NCBI GenBank assembly: GCA_023415205.1
Contig: JAEZLR010000033.1
Coordinates: 41,440 to 105,439 of the forward strand
Length of the DNA stretch: 64,000 nt
Source: Bacillota bacterium
GTDB lineage: Bacteria > Bacillota > Clostridia > DSM-8532
Reading direction: 5' to 3'
A program made the translations under genes and the position numbers. Below the pieces are notes generated by a model. It was not told the origin of the DNA, searched no databases, and worked only from the letters and a program-made list of their open reading frames with translations. How positions within the stretch are numbered: the stretch's first letter is position 1; each line of letters opens with the position of its first letter. Below are positions 50,574-59,200 of this stretch, in pieces.

Positions 50574-52565
50574 ATGAGCAAAATTGTGATACTTGATGAA
50601 AAAACAGCAAATCAAATTGCAGCGGGCGAAGTGATAGAACGACCGGCCTCCGTGGTCAAGGAAATGGTGGAAAACGCCATTGATGCCGGAGCCACCCAAA
50701 TTACTGTGGAAATCCGAAACGGAGGAATATCCTATATTCGTATTACCGATAATGGCAGTGGTATGGAGGGGGACGATGTAGAGCTTGCCTTTGAGCGCCA
50801 TGCCACCAGCAAAATGAGAAAAATCGAAGATCTGGACGCTCTTTCCACCATGGGCTTCAGAGGGGAGGCGCTGGCTTCCATTGCAGCCGTTTCCCACCTT
50901 GAGGTGATGACCAAGACCGAGGAGGCCACCCATGGCACTGTGCTTAAGATGGAGGGAGGACGGGTGATCTCGGTGTCCCAGACCGGGTGCCCCAAAGGAA
51001 CCAGCTTCATCGTAAAAAATCTTTTTTTTAATACCCCCGCCCGCTATAAATTCCTTAAGAAGGATATAACCGAAGGAGGGTATGTCTCTGATATTCTGGA
51101 GCGTCTGGCTCTGGCCTATCCGGGGATATCCTTTAAATTGATACAAAACCAGCAGGTTCAACTTCATACACCGGGCAACCACGATCTTAAGAGTGTTATT
51201 TATAGTATTTATGGAAAAGACATAGCCAAATCGGTGCTTTCGGTGGACTATACGAGTGAAGGCCTTACGGTGTCTGGCTTTATAGGTAAACCAGAAATCG
51301 CAAGAGGCACACGGGGCCACCAATCTGTTTTTCTCAATGGCCGGTACATTAAAAGCCGAATGGTAACCAATGCTTTGGAGGAAGCCTACAAAACGCTTCT
51401 GATGCAGAACAAGTTTCCTTTCTGTGTGCTTATGCTTTCGGCCTCCCCGGGAAGCTTTGATGTGAATGTCCATCCCCAGAAGCTGGAGGTTAGGTTCTCC
51501 AATGAGGGGCAGGTATACAGTACGGTATTTCACGGAGTAAAGAACACCCTTTTGGGAACCTCTTTGGTAAGAAGTTTTGAAAATAAAAATGAGGCAGCCG
51601 TTTCTCTGGACGAGCCACCCAATCGTCTAAACCTCCTAACGAGGCTGGGATCGATTCCCCAGAGTTTCCCCCAGACCCATCAGGCCGGTCTAAGAACTGA
51701 ACCGGTGCCCGAGCAGACCCATCTTTTTGATGGGCCTTCAGAGCCTATAAACTCATCGGCAGGGATTCAGGTACCTTATGAGGTTTCGCCTATAAGAACC
51801 CTTGCTCAGGCCCCTGCCGCAATACCCCAGCCATATTCAAAAGAGGCCTATGTGGGGGGGATTCAAGAGCAGCCCCTATCTAGTTTTATGGTTGAGAAAG
51901 GCCAAGCAGAGGAAAGCGCTATTCTTTTAAAGGATGAGATGCTCCCTTCCAATTCTAAGGTCATATCAAAGGATGAGACCCTCGGAGAACTCCATGAGGC
52001 CTGTATTGTGGGTCAGGCCTTTGAAACGTATATCCTGCTGGAGAACGGTGATAATCTTTATGTCATTGACCAGCATGCGGCCCACGAACGCATACGCTAT
52101 GAGACACTCAAAGCCCGCCTGGCTCGGGAGGAGAGCTTTGCTCAGGGAATCCTGGAGCCTTTTATCATCAAGCTTTCTGCCCGGGAATATGATTTTGTCA
52201 TGGAAAAACTGGAAACCTTCTTAAAGCTGGGTTTCGAGGTGGAAGCTTTTGGGCCGAGCACAATTATTCTAAGGAGCATCCCGGATTTTTATGACAGTAG
52301 CTTTGGTAGCAGTGATTTCCTTGAAATATTGGATCGGTGGATGTTCACCCATCATCCCACCCGTCTCATTAGTGATGAAGCCTTGTTCATGATGTCCTGC
52401 AAGGGGGCATTGAAAGCCAATAGAAGCCTCTCAAAGGAAGAGATCAAGGGCCTGGTGGAGGCGCTCTGCTCTATGGAAAGTCCCTTTACCTGTGTTCATG
52501 GGCGTCCGGTGATTATTAAGATGGAAAAAAGGGAACTGGAGAAAAAGTTTAAACGCATTGTCTAG
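50574..52565 (+). CDS. mutL: DNA mismatch repair protein MutL
   Basis: 663 residues. GHKL ATPase domain about 1-330: VENAIDAGAT, ITDNGSGM, TMGFRGEAL and GTRGHQSVFLNGRYI. After a variable linker, the C-terminal dimerisation domain carries the endonuclease motif DQHAAHERI (DQHA(x)2E(x)4E), plus ACKGALKANRSLSK-like and CVHGRPV zinc-site motifs. MutL here should therefore nick DNA itself, as in organisms without MutH. It starts 37 bases after mutS. Confidence 0.97.
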   Translation: MSKIVILDEKTANQIAAGEVIERPASVVKEMVENAIDAGATQITVEIRNGGISYIRITDNGSGMEGDDVELAFERHATSKMRKIEDLDALSTMGFRGEALASIAAVSHLEVMTKTEEATHGTVLKMEGGRVISVSQTGCPKGTSFIVKNLFFNTPARYKFLKKDITEGGYVSDILERLALAYPGISFKLIQNQQVQLHTPGNHDLKSVIYSIYGKDIAKSVLSVDYTSEGLTVSGFIGKPEIARGTRGHQSVFLNGRYIKSRMVTNALEEAYKTLLMQNKFPFCVLMLSASPGSFDVNVHPQKLEVRFSNEGQVYSTVFHGVKNTLLGTSLVRSFENKNEAAVSLDEPPNRLNLLTRLGSIPQSFPQTHQAGLRTEPVPEQTHLFDGPSEPINSSAGIQVPYEVSPIRTLAQAPAAIPQPYSKEAYVGGIQEQPLSSFMVEKGQAEESAILLKDEMLPSNSKVISKDETLGELHEACIVGQAFETYILLENGDNLYVIDQHAAHERIRYETLKARLAREESFAQGILEPFIIKLSAREYDFVMEKLETFLKLGFEVEAFGPSTIILRSIPDFYDSSFGSSDFLEILDRWMFTHHPTRLISDEALFMMSCKGALKANRSLSKEEIKGLVEALCSMESPFTCVHGRPVIIKMEKRELEKKFKRIV

Positions 52566-52600
52566 GGCTTAAGCCCATAAATGTGCTCTTGGAGGAGTCC

Positions 52601-53524
52601 GTGGATAAAGTTATAGTGATTGCAGGGCCTACAGCCTCGGGAAAAACGGATCTTGCCATAGAACTGGCTCTGAAAGTGAACGGTGAGATTATTTCTGCCG
52701 ATTCCATGCAAATCTATCGGGAAATGAATATTGGCACAGCCAAGCCAGACATGGTCGAGAGGAGAGGAATACCCCATCATATGATCGATGTGGTCTCCCC
52801 TGATGAGGAATATAGTGTGGCCAGGTTTCAACAGGATGCCAAGAAGGCTTTGGCGGATATTCTTAAGAGGGGCAGAGTGCCCATCGTTGCAGGTGGTACG
52901 GGGCTTTATATCAATGCACTGGTATATAACCTCACTTTTTCGGAAACAATAACCAACTGGGAATACAGGGCATATTTGCACAGCTTGGCTGAACAGAATG
53001 GGCCTGAGGCGCTCCACGAGCTTTTGATGAAGGTCGACCCCAAAAGCGGCGAAGCTATTCATCCTAATAATATCAAGCGGGTGATACGGGCGCTTGAGGT
53101 GTTTGAAACCACTCGCAAGCCCATATCGGAGCATCAGCAGGAATCCCGTCGAGAATTGCCGCTCTATGACTACAAGGTCTATGGCCTTGAGGTGGATCGT
53201 GATGTGCTATATGGGCGGATTGAACAGCGTGTGGACAATATGATGGCTAAGGGCCTCTATGAAGAGGTGGAAGAAATCCTCAAAAAAGGATATTCGCCCC
53301 AATTGGTTTCCCTTCAGGGAATAGGATACAAAGAGATCATTCAGGCCATTGAAGGCAGATGCACGCTTGCAGAGGCCGTGGAGCGTATTAAACTGGGAAC
53401 GCGGCACCTGGCCAAAAGACAGATGACCTGGTTTAGAAAAACAGAGGGTCTCCAATGGATGAATAGCACCCTTTTGGACTCTTGGGCAATGTTAAAAATA
53501 TTAGCGGATGCCTTGAATGTTTAA
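52601..53524 (+). CDS. miaA: tRNA dimethylallyltransferase
   Basis: 307 residues. It transfers a dimethylallyl group to A37 of tRNAs reading UNN codons. The P-loop is GPTASGKTDLA, followed by SADSMQIYREMNIGTAKP, GGTGLYINALVY and the C-terminal RHLAKRQMTWFR. GTG 52601 directly follows GGAGGAG; an in-frame GTG at 52583 lacks a ribosome site. Next in the miaB-mutS-mutL-miaA-hfq series, an arrangement common in Clostridia. Confidence 0.95.
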   Translation: MDKVIVIAGPTASGKTDLAIELALKVNGEIISADSMQIYREMNIGTAKPDMVERRGIPHHMIDVVSPDEEYSVARFQQDAKKALADILKRGRVPIVAGGTGLYINALVYNLTFSETITNWEYRAYLHSLAEQNGPEALHELLMKVDPKSGEAIHPNNIKRVIRALEVFETTRKPISEHQQESRRELPLYDYKVYGLEVDRDVLYGRIEQRVDNMMAKGLYEEVEEILKKGYSPQLVSLQGIGYKEIIQAIEGRCTLAEAVERIKLGTRHLAKRQMTWFRKTEGLQWMNSTLLDSWAMLKILADALNV

Positions 53525-53542
53525 GCGCAATTGGTGTAAAAT
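53513..53542 (+). promoter_or_regulatory. Candidate hfq promoter
   Basis: TTGAAT (53513-53518), an 18-base spacer and TAAAAT (53537-53542), overlapping the end of miaA. Confidence 0.4.
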
Positions 53543-53600
53543 GATGGCAAGGTACTGATCTCATTTTATTTTATTTCAGTGTCATGAGGAGGAGTATAAA

Positions 53601-53837
53601 GTGAACAAAAACATTAATCTGCAGGACGTTTTCTTAAATCAGGTAAGAAAGGAACATGTTCCTGTAACTGTTTACCTCACCAATGGTTTCCAACTGCGCG
53701 GTATGGTTAAGGGGTTTGATAATTTTACTGTCGTTCTGGATAGCGAAGGCAAACAGCAATTGGTTTATAAGCATGCCATCTCGACCGTTTCCCCCATGAA
53801 AGCCGTCAATATCATTTTTAACGAGAACAGAGAATAA
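53601..53837 (+). CDS. hfq: RNA chaperone Hfq
   Basis: 78 residues forming the Sm fold. Sm1 is about VPVTVYLTNGFQLRGMVKGFDNFTVVL and Sm2 is QLVYKHAISTVSP, with the YKHA signature (usual YKHAI). The N-terminus NLQDVFLNQVRKEHVPV is typical. The hexamer binds A- and U-rich RNA. GTG 53601 follows GAGGAGGAG. Standard position after miaA. Confidence 0.97.
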   Translation: MNKNINLQDVFLNQVRKEHVPVTVYLTNGFQLRGMVKGFDNFTVVLDSEGKQQLVYKHAISTVSPMKAVNIIFNENRE

Positions 53838-53862
53838 CGGAATATTTTGGAGCTGATTTTTT

Positions 53863-55137
53863 TTGAAGAAAATATTAATCCCGATGATTGAAGCAGGCGG
53901 CGGGCATAAAATGCCTGCCCTTGCTATTAAAGAAGCCATAGAGGCTTCTTACCCCGGTCAGTACCAGGTTGATGTTATCGATTTTGCCAAGGAATCAGGG
54001 GCCAATTGGGACGATAAGCTCATTAAAGGGTTTTGGGATTGGGCTTTAGCCAGACCCGAACTCACCACCAACTTAAATAAGCTTTTGGATGCCTTAAACC
54101 ATCTTACACGCTCAAATACTGTCATGAGGCTGGTCTACCAGCAATTCTTACGCAAGGGCATCCAGTACATTGTTAGATATAGGCCGGATATTGTATTCTC
54201 CACCCACTTCTTTTGCAGTACGGTGGCGCTTTTTGCGCGGGAACGCTACAATTTCAGCTACAAGATTTTCAGTTACATGACTGACCCGGTGAGAGGGCAC
54301 AATCTCTGGGTGAATCCCAGAATAGAAGCGGTCATTGTGGCTACAAAGGAAGCTAAGGAATATCTCATCAAGCAGGGCGAGCCCAAAAGTAAGGTCAAGG
54401 TCATGCCCTTTCCACTTAATAAGAAGTTTTTTGAAGCAAGCACCAAGACTAGGGAGGAGATTCTTACAGAGCTGGGGCTGGATCCCTCTCGGAAAACCCT
54501 CCTGGCTACGTCTGGGGGGCAGGGGATAGGGGATACCAGCAAATATGTTAAGAAGCTGTATCAAAGCGAAATCCCTTTTAATATCATTGCTATCTGTGGG
54601 AAGAACCAGGAACTTTTAAGCGAACTGACAGAACTAAAAACCCAACACCCCACTCAGGTACCTATGGCTATTCTGGGGTTTGTGGACAATATGCAGCAGT
54701 TATTGGAGGCCTCAGATCTGGCTATCGCCAAAGGGGGAGCTTCCACCACCCTGGAGGTTCTGGTTAAAAGGGTGCCGACAATATTTACTCATAGTGCGGC
54801 CCTCCATGAAAAAGGGAATATTGATTTTTGTGTTGACAACCAGATGGGTTGGTTTGCTAAAAACGAGAAGGACTTTAACACCATTATTGATGAGATACTT
54901 ACCACCGATGTTCTGGAACGCTATAAAGCCAATATTGAGGCCAACGATTATGTGCATTCACTGCCTAGTGCAGCCAAGAATCTGGCGGATTTTATTGTTG
55001 AGGAACTGAACACTCCGTATAAGAAGCGTGTGGGAAGATCCAGTCCCCATTTGAGAGCTATTGTGCTGGGAACCCGGATCAACCTTTACCGCATCAAAAG
55101 CCGCAGCCAGAATAAGCGGTATCACATCGACCGTTGA
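53863..55137 (+). CDS. GT28/MGDG synthase-like glycosyltransferase
   Basis: 424 residues. N-terminal MGDG_synth domain (PMIEAGGGHKMPALAIKEAIE; the GGGH loop binds acceptor). The C-terminal GT28-like nucleotide-sugar domain has TSGGQGIGD, ICGKNQEL, GFVDNMQQLLEASDLAIAKGGASTTLE and a PTIFT stretch. Related enzymes are UgtP diglucosyldiacylglycerol synthase and MurG. The predicted role is glycolipid synthesis at the membrane surface; the exact sugar and lipid are unknown. TTG 53863 is the only sensible start (GGAG ten bases upstream), and the encoded MKKILIPMIEAGGGH fits the family. Confidence 0.85.
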   Translation: MKKILIPMIEAGGGHKMPALAIKEAIEASYPGQYQVDVIDFAKESGANWDDKLIKGFWDWALARPELTTNLNKLLDALNHLTRSNTVMRLVYQQFLRKGIQYIVRYRPDIVFSTHFFCSTVALFARERYNFSYKIFSYMTDPVRGHNLWVNPRIEAVIVATKEAKEYLIKQGEPKSKVKVMPFPLNKKFFEASTKTREEILTELGLDPSRKTLLATSGGQGIGDTSKYVKKLYQSEIPFNIIAICGKNQELLSELTELKTQHPTQVPMAILGFVDNMQQLLEASDLAIAKGGASTTLEVLVKRVPTIFTHSAALHEKGNIDFCVDNQMGWFAKNEKDFNTIIDEILTTDVLERYKANIEANDYVHSLPSAAKNLADFIVEELNTPYKKRVGRSSPHLRAIVLGTRINLYRIKSRSQNKRYHIDR

Positions 55138-55173
55138 TTTTTCATTAATCCAGAGCTACGCAAAATATCTGTA

Positions 55174-55255
55174 AAGCCATGAGATTCAGGTCTGATATGC
55201 CTCCGCAGGAGCAGTTGAATGTTGTCATGTAAAAAAGACCTGAATCTCATGGCTT
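55174..55255. repeat. Perfect 20-bp inverted repeat with 42-base loop
   Basis: 55174-55193 and 55236-55255 are exact reverse complements (core GCCATGAGATTCAGG). The loop holds a small CTCC-GCA-GGAG hairpin and ends in six A residues. On RNA from the glycosyltransferase it would form a long stem followed by ATTAAT, not a T-run, so it is not a typical intrinsic terminator; on the opposite strand the right side of the loop gives a T-run. It lies between convergent genes. Confidence 0.85.
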
Positions 55256-55296
55256 ATTAATCCGACCGTTTGCGTCGGCCTTATCAATCAGTGGTA

Positions 55297-56391
55297 TCAG
55301 ACATTGAATCTGAACAGGGTGACATCGCCATCCTGCATGACATATTCCTTGCCTTCGGAACGGACAAGACCCTGCTCACGGGCAGCCCCGTAGGTTCCGC
55401 ATCGAATGAGATCATCATAGGCAATAATTTCAGCCCGGATGAAGCCACGCTCAAAATCTGAGTGAATCTTCCCTGCAGCCTGCGGAGCCTTCGTTCCTTT
55501 AACGATGGTCCAGGCACGCACTTCGGGTTCACCGGCAGTGAGGTAGCTGATAAGGCCCAGAAGCTTGTAGCTGGCTTTAATGAGCTTATCCAGACCCGAT
55601 TCAGCAAGCCCCAGCTCCTCAAGAAACAGTTGCTTTTCATCCTCCTCAAGCTGGGAGATTTCTTCTTCTATTTTAGCGCAAACCACGATAACTTCAGCAC
55701 TTTCAGTTGCGGCAATCTCTCTCACCTTGGCTATATAAGGATTTTGCTCAATGGTCGAAAGACCTTCCTCTGAAACATTGGCGGCATATAGCACGGGCTT
55801 CCATGTCAAAAGAAAAAGTTGATCCACATATTCTCTCTGCTCAGGAGTAAAATCCATGGAACGTACGGAGAGACCTTTTTCCAGAGTGGCCTTGATGCTT
55901 TCCAAAAGCTCAAGCTCAATGAGATATTTTTTGTCTCCGGATTTCATCTGCTTACGGGTTTTATCAATACGCTTATCTATGGCTTCCATATCGGAGAAAA
56001 CCAGTTCCAGATTAATGGTTTCAATATCCCTTACAGGGTCCACCGAGCCATCCACATGCACAATATTTCCGTCATCAAAGCAGCGGACTACATGAACAAT
56101 GGCATCCACTTCACGAATATGGGACAGGAATTTGTTCCCCAGACCTTCGCCCTTGCTGGCCCCTTTAACCAGACCCGCAATATCAACGAACTCAATAGCA
56201 GTGGGGGTAACCTTTTTAGGATGATACATTTTTGCCAGAGTGTCCAGGCGTTCATCGGGAACGGCTACAATTCCGATATTGGGATCAATGGTGCAAAAAG
56301 GGTAATTAGCGCTTTCGGCCCCCGCCTTGGTTATGGCATTGAAGAGTGTACTCTTGCCTACATTAGGAAGACCGACAATTCCGAGTTTCAT
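55297..56391 (-). CDS. ychF: Redox-regulated ATPase YchF (Obg family)
   Basis: 364 residues, the usual length. P-loop GLPNVGKSTLFN, G2/G3 region DIAGLVKGASKGEGLGN, and NxxE (ANVSEEG) in place of NKxD, the substitution that gives YchF ATP over GTP preference. A coiled-coil insert and a C-terminal TGS domain (AWTIVKGTKAPQAAGKIHSDFERGFIRAEI) complete it. It associates with ribosomes and stress responses. GGAGG precedes the ATG at 56391. Convergent to the glycosyltransferase gene. Confidence 0.97.
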   Translation of the reverse strand: MKLGIVGLPNVGKSTLFNAITKAGAESANYPFCTIDPNIGIVAVPDERLDTLAKMYHPKKVTPTAIEFVDIAGLVKGASKGEGLGNKFLSHIREVDAIVHVVRCFDDGNIVHVDGSVDPVRDIETINLELVFSDMEAIDKRIDKTRKQMKSGDKKYLIELELLESIKATLEKGLSVRSMDFTPEQREYVDQLFLLTWKPVLYAANVSEEGLSTIEQNPYIAKVREIAATESAEVIVVCAKIEEEISQLEEDEKQLFLEELGLAESGLDKLIKASYKLLGLISYLTAGEPEVRAWTIVKGTKAPQAAGKIHSDFERGFIRAEIIAYDDLIRCGTYGAAREQGLVRSEGKEYVMQDGDVTLFRFNV

Positions 56392-56526
56392 CTATAATTC
56401 CTCCACTTTTTATCATCAATTCAATTTGGCACCCAACAATTATATCCTATGTATCGGGGCTGTACAAGGCTTATTCCATGAGAGTTAAGTAGGATGGCAT
56501 AAGGGAAAAGCCGGTTGGAATAGGGA

Positions 56527-57378
56527 CTACTGGATAGGAAAATCAAAGAAGGTTTGAGGGAAGGGTTCATTGATAAGCTGATAATGCCACCATTCGGTAC
56601 GAAGCTCCTTGAAACCAGAGGCCTTCATAGCCTCTCGGAGAATGTTCCGGTTCCGGATCTGTTCCTCGGTGATAAGCTCGGTGTCGTGATTGGAGATGGG
56701 CCCCAGAAAATCATAGGGGCTCCCCATATCCAGGGGTTCTCCTGTGTCCCGTGCATAGAGGGTCAAATCAATGGTTGAGCCTCTGGAGTGGGCTGAGCGC
56801 TTAGCCAGATAACCTAGTTTGAACAGATCCTTCTTGTCAAAGTCTGGATAAAACTCCTCCTTGGTTTTATTATCCTCGGGGGTGTCCCCCCATTGAATAA
56901 AAAAATCAACAGCCCTTTTGGGCCTATAGGCATCATAGATTAAAAGCCCATAGCCTTTTTCGGATACAAGAGTATTGACCTTCTTCAAGGCTTCAGCCGC
57001 TTCAAGGGTGCAAAAGATATGATCGGACCCGTAGCCTTCAACCACTTGCCCTGTAAAGTTATGGGAGGTAGCATAACGTACATCGAATTGCGCATCGGGC
57101 AATGCCTCTTTTAGGTAAATAAAGCCATCAGAAAGCTTTGGCCATGAAGTAACCGGAATCTCGGCAGCCCTTTCCTCTTGTTCGGGAGCCTGAAGGATGG
57201 TTTCCTGAGTCTCAAGAGGAGTTGACGAAGGAAGCTGGGGTAAAGCCTCAGCTTCATAGCTTTCCGTTGGAAGAAAAACAGTCTCCTCACGGGTGAGAGA
57301 GGGAAGTTCAGCGTGGTAAATTATGACCAAAAGGGTCAGTGTACCCGCCAGAAGAACCTTTAATCTTTTTTTTCTCAT
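56527..57378 (-). CDS. VanX-type D-Ala-D-Ala dipeptidase (M15D), membrane-anchored or secreted
   Basis: About 283 residues from ATG 57378 (MRKKRLKVLL), which follows TGGAGG; an upstream in-frame ATG lacks a site. An N-terminal hydrophobic segment (VLLAGTLTLLVIIYHA) and a Pro/Glu/Thr-rich linker of about 70 residues precede the catalytic domain (about 95-283). Zinc and catalytic motifs: ATSHNFTG, IYDAYRP, SAHSRGSTIDLTL (SxHxxGxxxD) and EWWHY. Cytoplasmic VanX enzymes confer vancomycin resistance; this exported version with no vanHA neighbours is more likely a peptidoglycan-processing enzyme. Confidence 0.9.
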   Translation of the reverse strand: MRKKRLKVLLAGTLTLLVIIYHAELPSLTREETVFLPTESYEAEALPQLPSSTPLETQETILQAPEQEERAAEIPVTSWPKLSDGFIYLKEALPDAQFDVRYATSHNFTGQVVEGYGSDHIFCTLEAAEALKKVNTLVSEKGYGLLIYDAYRPKRAVDFFIQWGDTPEDNKTKEEFYPDFDKKDLFKLGYLAKRSAHSRGSTIDLTLYARDTGEPLDMGSPYDFLGPISNHDTELITEEQIRNRNILREAMKASGFKELRTEWWHYQLINEPFPQTFFDFPIQ

Positions 57379-57439
57379 CAACCATCCTCCATATTTGCTC
57401 TTTGAGACCATTGTACATAAGCTCATGGAATAAATGCAA

Positions 57440-57469
57440 TTGGTAAACGGGGATAAACTATGCTATAAT
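57440..57469 (+). promoter_or_regulatory. Promoter of the pseudouridine synthase gene
   Basis: TTGGTA (57440-57445), an 18-base spacer and TATAAT (57464-57469). Confidence 0.55.
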
Positions 57470-57509
57470 TAAATCTTAGATTGGACGGTAGAAATAAATG
57501 GAAGATAAC

Positions 57510-58223
57510 ATGAGATTACAGAAATATATGGCCCAGTGCGGCGTTGCCTCCAGGCGTCATGCCGAGGAACTCATCCGTTTGGGTAAGGTTAAGGTCAATG
57601 GACGGACTGTCACTGAGATGGGGGTCCTCGTTTCGCCCAAGGATAAGGTGGAGGTCAGTGGAAAGGCTATCAATAAAGAAAAGAGGATGGTTTATATCAT
57701 GCTCAACAAGCCTTCCGGTTATGTCACCACCGTTTCCGACCCGGAGGGAAGACGAACCGTCCTGGATCTTATTGAGGGTGTTGAGGAGCGGATTTATCCG
57801 GTAGGTCGATTGGATTATGACACTACGGGTTTATTGATTCTCACCAATGATGGAAGCTTTTCCTATGCAAGCACACACCCGGGCAAGGAAACAACAAAGA
57901 CCTATAACGCCGAAATCTTGGGGATGCCGTCCAATGAGACCCTTCATGCTTTGAGGCGTGGCGTAAGCCTTGATGGAAGGCCTACTGCGCCTGCAGATGT
58001 GGAGGTCATAGAAATTAAGGATAAAAGCGCCGTTTTAAAGATAGTTATCCATGAGGGAAGAAACCGCCAGGTAAAACGGATGTGTGAGGCTGTAGGGCAT
58101 CCCGTATTAAGACTGAAACGGACTGCGGTGGGTAGGCTGAGCCTGGGCGATTTGAAGCTCGGGGAGTGGCGCTATCTATCACCACAGGAAGTAAGGCTTG
58201 CCAGGGGAGGAAGAAATGGATAA
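57510..58223 (+). CDS. rluB: 23S rRNA pseudouridine synthase, RluB/RsuA family
   Basis: 237 residues from ATG 57510 (MRLQKYMAQCGVASRR) after GGAAG; ATG 57498 is an alternative adding four residues. S4-like RNA-binding domain about 1-60, then the synthase domain with the catalytic Asp in GRLDYDTTGLLILTNDG, and KTYNAEI and GRNRQVKRMCEAVGHPVLRLKR. RluB modifies helix 89 of 23S rRNA near the peptidyl transferase centre; RsuA or RluF cannot be excluded by eye. The next gene overlaps by eight bases. Confidence 0.9.
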   Translation: MRLQKYMAQCGVASRRHAEELIRLGKVKVNGRTVTEMGVLVSPKDKVEVSGKAINKEKRMVYIMLNKPSGYVTTVSDPEGRRTVLDLIEGVEERIYPVGRLDYDTTGLLILTNDGSFSYASTHPGKETTKTYNAEILGMPSNETLHALRRGVSLDGRPTAPADVEVIEIKDKSAVLKIVIHEGRNRQVKRMCEAVGHPVLRLKRTAVGRLSLGDLKLGEWRYLSPQEVRLARGGRNG

Positions 58224-59118
58224 CCCTATTATGAAACCACAGGGCCGTGTAAGGCCAATCTTTGTGTATATCAAGGACTCCATTAAGTTCTATGATCTTG
58301 AGAAACCCCTGGTGGCACAGATCATATTTCTTCTCCAGCTAGGTATTTTGTTTGGGGGATACTGGTTTGCCCGGCCCTATACCCAGGAATTTTCCATCCT
58401 TTTTGAGCAGGTGAGTGTGAATTTCCAGGAACAATGGGGAAAGGCCTTTGACATTACCTTTTTAAATTCAGAGTTGTATTACCGGATGGTCGATTCCATG
58501 ATGACCCTCCTTCTTATCTTTTTGACGATCAAAGTCCTCTCCTTTTTAATCACCCTGTTTTATGGAACCTACTATCATTTCAGCCTGACACAGCCTTCCA
58601 TGAAAGGATCCCAAAGATTCCTGCTGTTTTTACGAAGGCTTCCAAAGCTTATTTTCTTTAATATCCTATTTTATATTGCTTACTTCTTTGTTGCCATGGT
58701 GCTAATTCTGGCTTCCGGCTTTATCACCCTGATGGTACCCATCTTCTCAGTATTCACTTTGCTACTGCCCTTCACCCTATTTGGCATGGGTGCCCTGTTC
58801 ATATTCAAGGATCTTTTAATCATAGAGTTTGATTTAGGTATCCTCAAGAATTTTAAAAAATCATGGGAGATTACCAAGGGTTGTAGAAAAAATGTTATTG
58901 TCAACGGGCTTTGGCCCCTTTTCCTTGGAGGGCTTATCAGCTTGTTTGCCATAGATGTGGGTCATCCCCTATTGGCACTCTTTATCTCAGCGTTTTTTGA
59001 GGTCATCGTTATCCTTGTCACCCAGAGGCTTACAGTACTTATGTTTGCTGATGCCGCATCCCTTGAGCGCCATGATAGGCCAAAGGAATCGGGTAAGCAT
59101 AATCAGCCTGCAAAATAA
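58216..59118 (+). CDS. Multi-helix membrane protein, unknown
   Basis: About 300 residues from ATG 58216, inside the last codons of the preceding gene and behind GGGAGG. Five or six hydrophobic helices: around 32-50, 95-118, 140-165, 168-195, 232-250 and 255-272. The sequence between helices 4 and 5 (IEFDLGILKNFKKSWEITKGCRKNVIVNGL) resembles a pattern in clostridial membrane proteins with an integral 'glycerophosphodiester phosphodiesterase membrane' type fold, but I cannot assign a family. Coupled to the pseudouridine synthase. Confidence 0.7.
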   Translation: MDNPIMKPQGRVRPIFVYIKDSIKFYDLEKPLVAQIIFLLQLGILFGGYWFARPYTQEFSILFEQVSVNFQEQWGKAFDITFLNSELYYRMVDSMMTLLLIFLTIKVLSFLITLFYGTYYHFSLTQPSMKGSQRFLLFLRRLPKLIFFNILFYIAYFFVAMVLILASGFITLMVPIFSVFTLLLPFTLFGMGALFIFKDLLIIEFDLGILKNFKKSWEITKGCRKNVIVNGLWPLFLGGLISLFAIDVGHPLLALFISAFFEVIVILVTQRLTVLMFADAASLERHDRPKESGKHNQPAK

Positions 59119-59138
59119 TGTATATTTATGCATTTAAG

Positions 59139-59168
59139 TTGACACATTCTTGTCAGTAACCTTATAAT
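59139..59168 (+). promoter_or_regulatory. glyA promoter
   Basis: TTGACA (59139-59144), an 18-base spacer and TATAAT (59163-59168), 33 bases before the start codon. Confidence 0.8.
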
Positions 59169-59200
59169 TTTTGTATTACCATTCAGGGAGGACATTATAA

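Noticed and set aside
50541..51533. 330-codon minus-strand frame opposite mutL
   Set aside because: Shadow of the conserved MutL ATPase domain; no family resemblance and no ribosome site.
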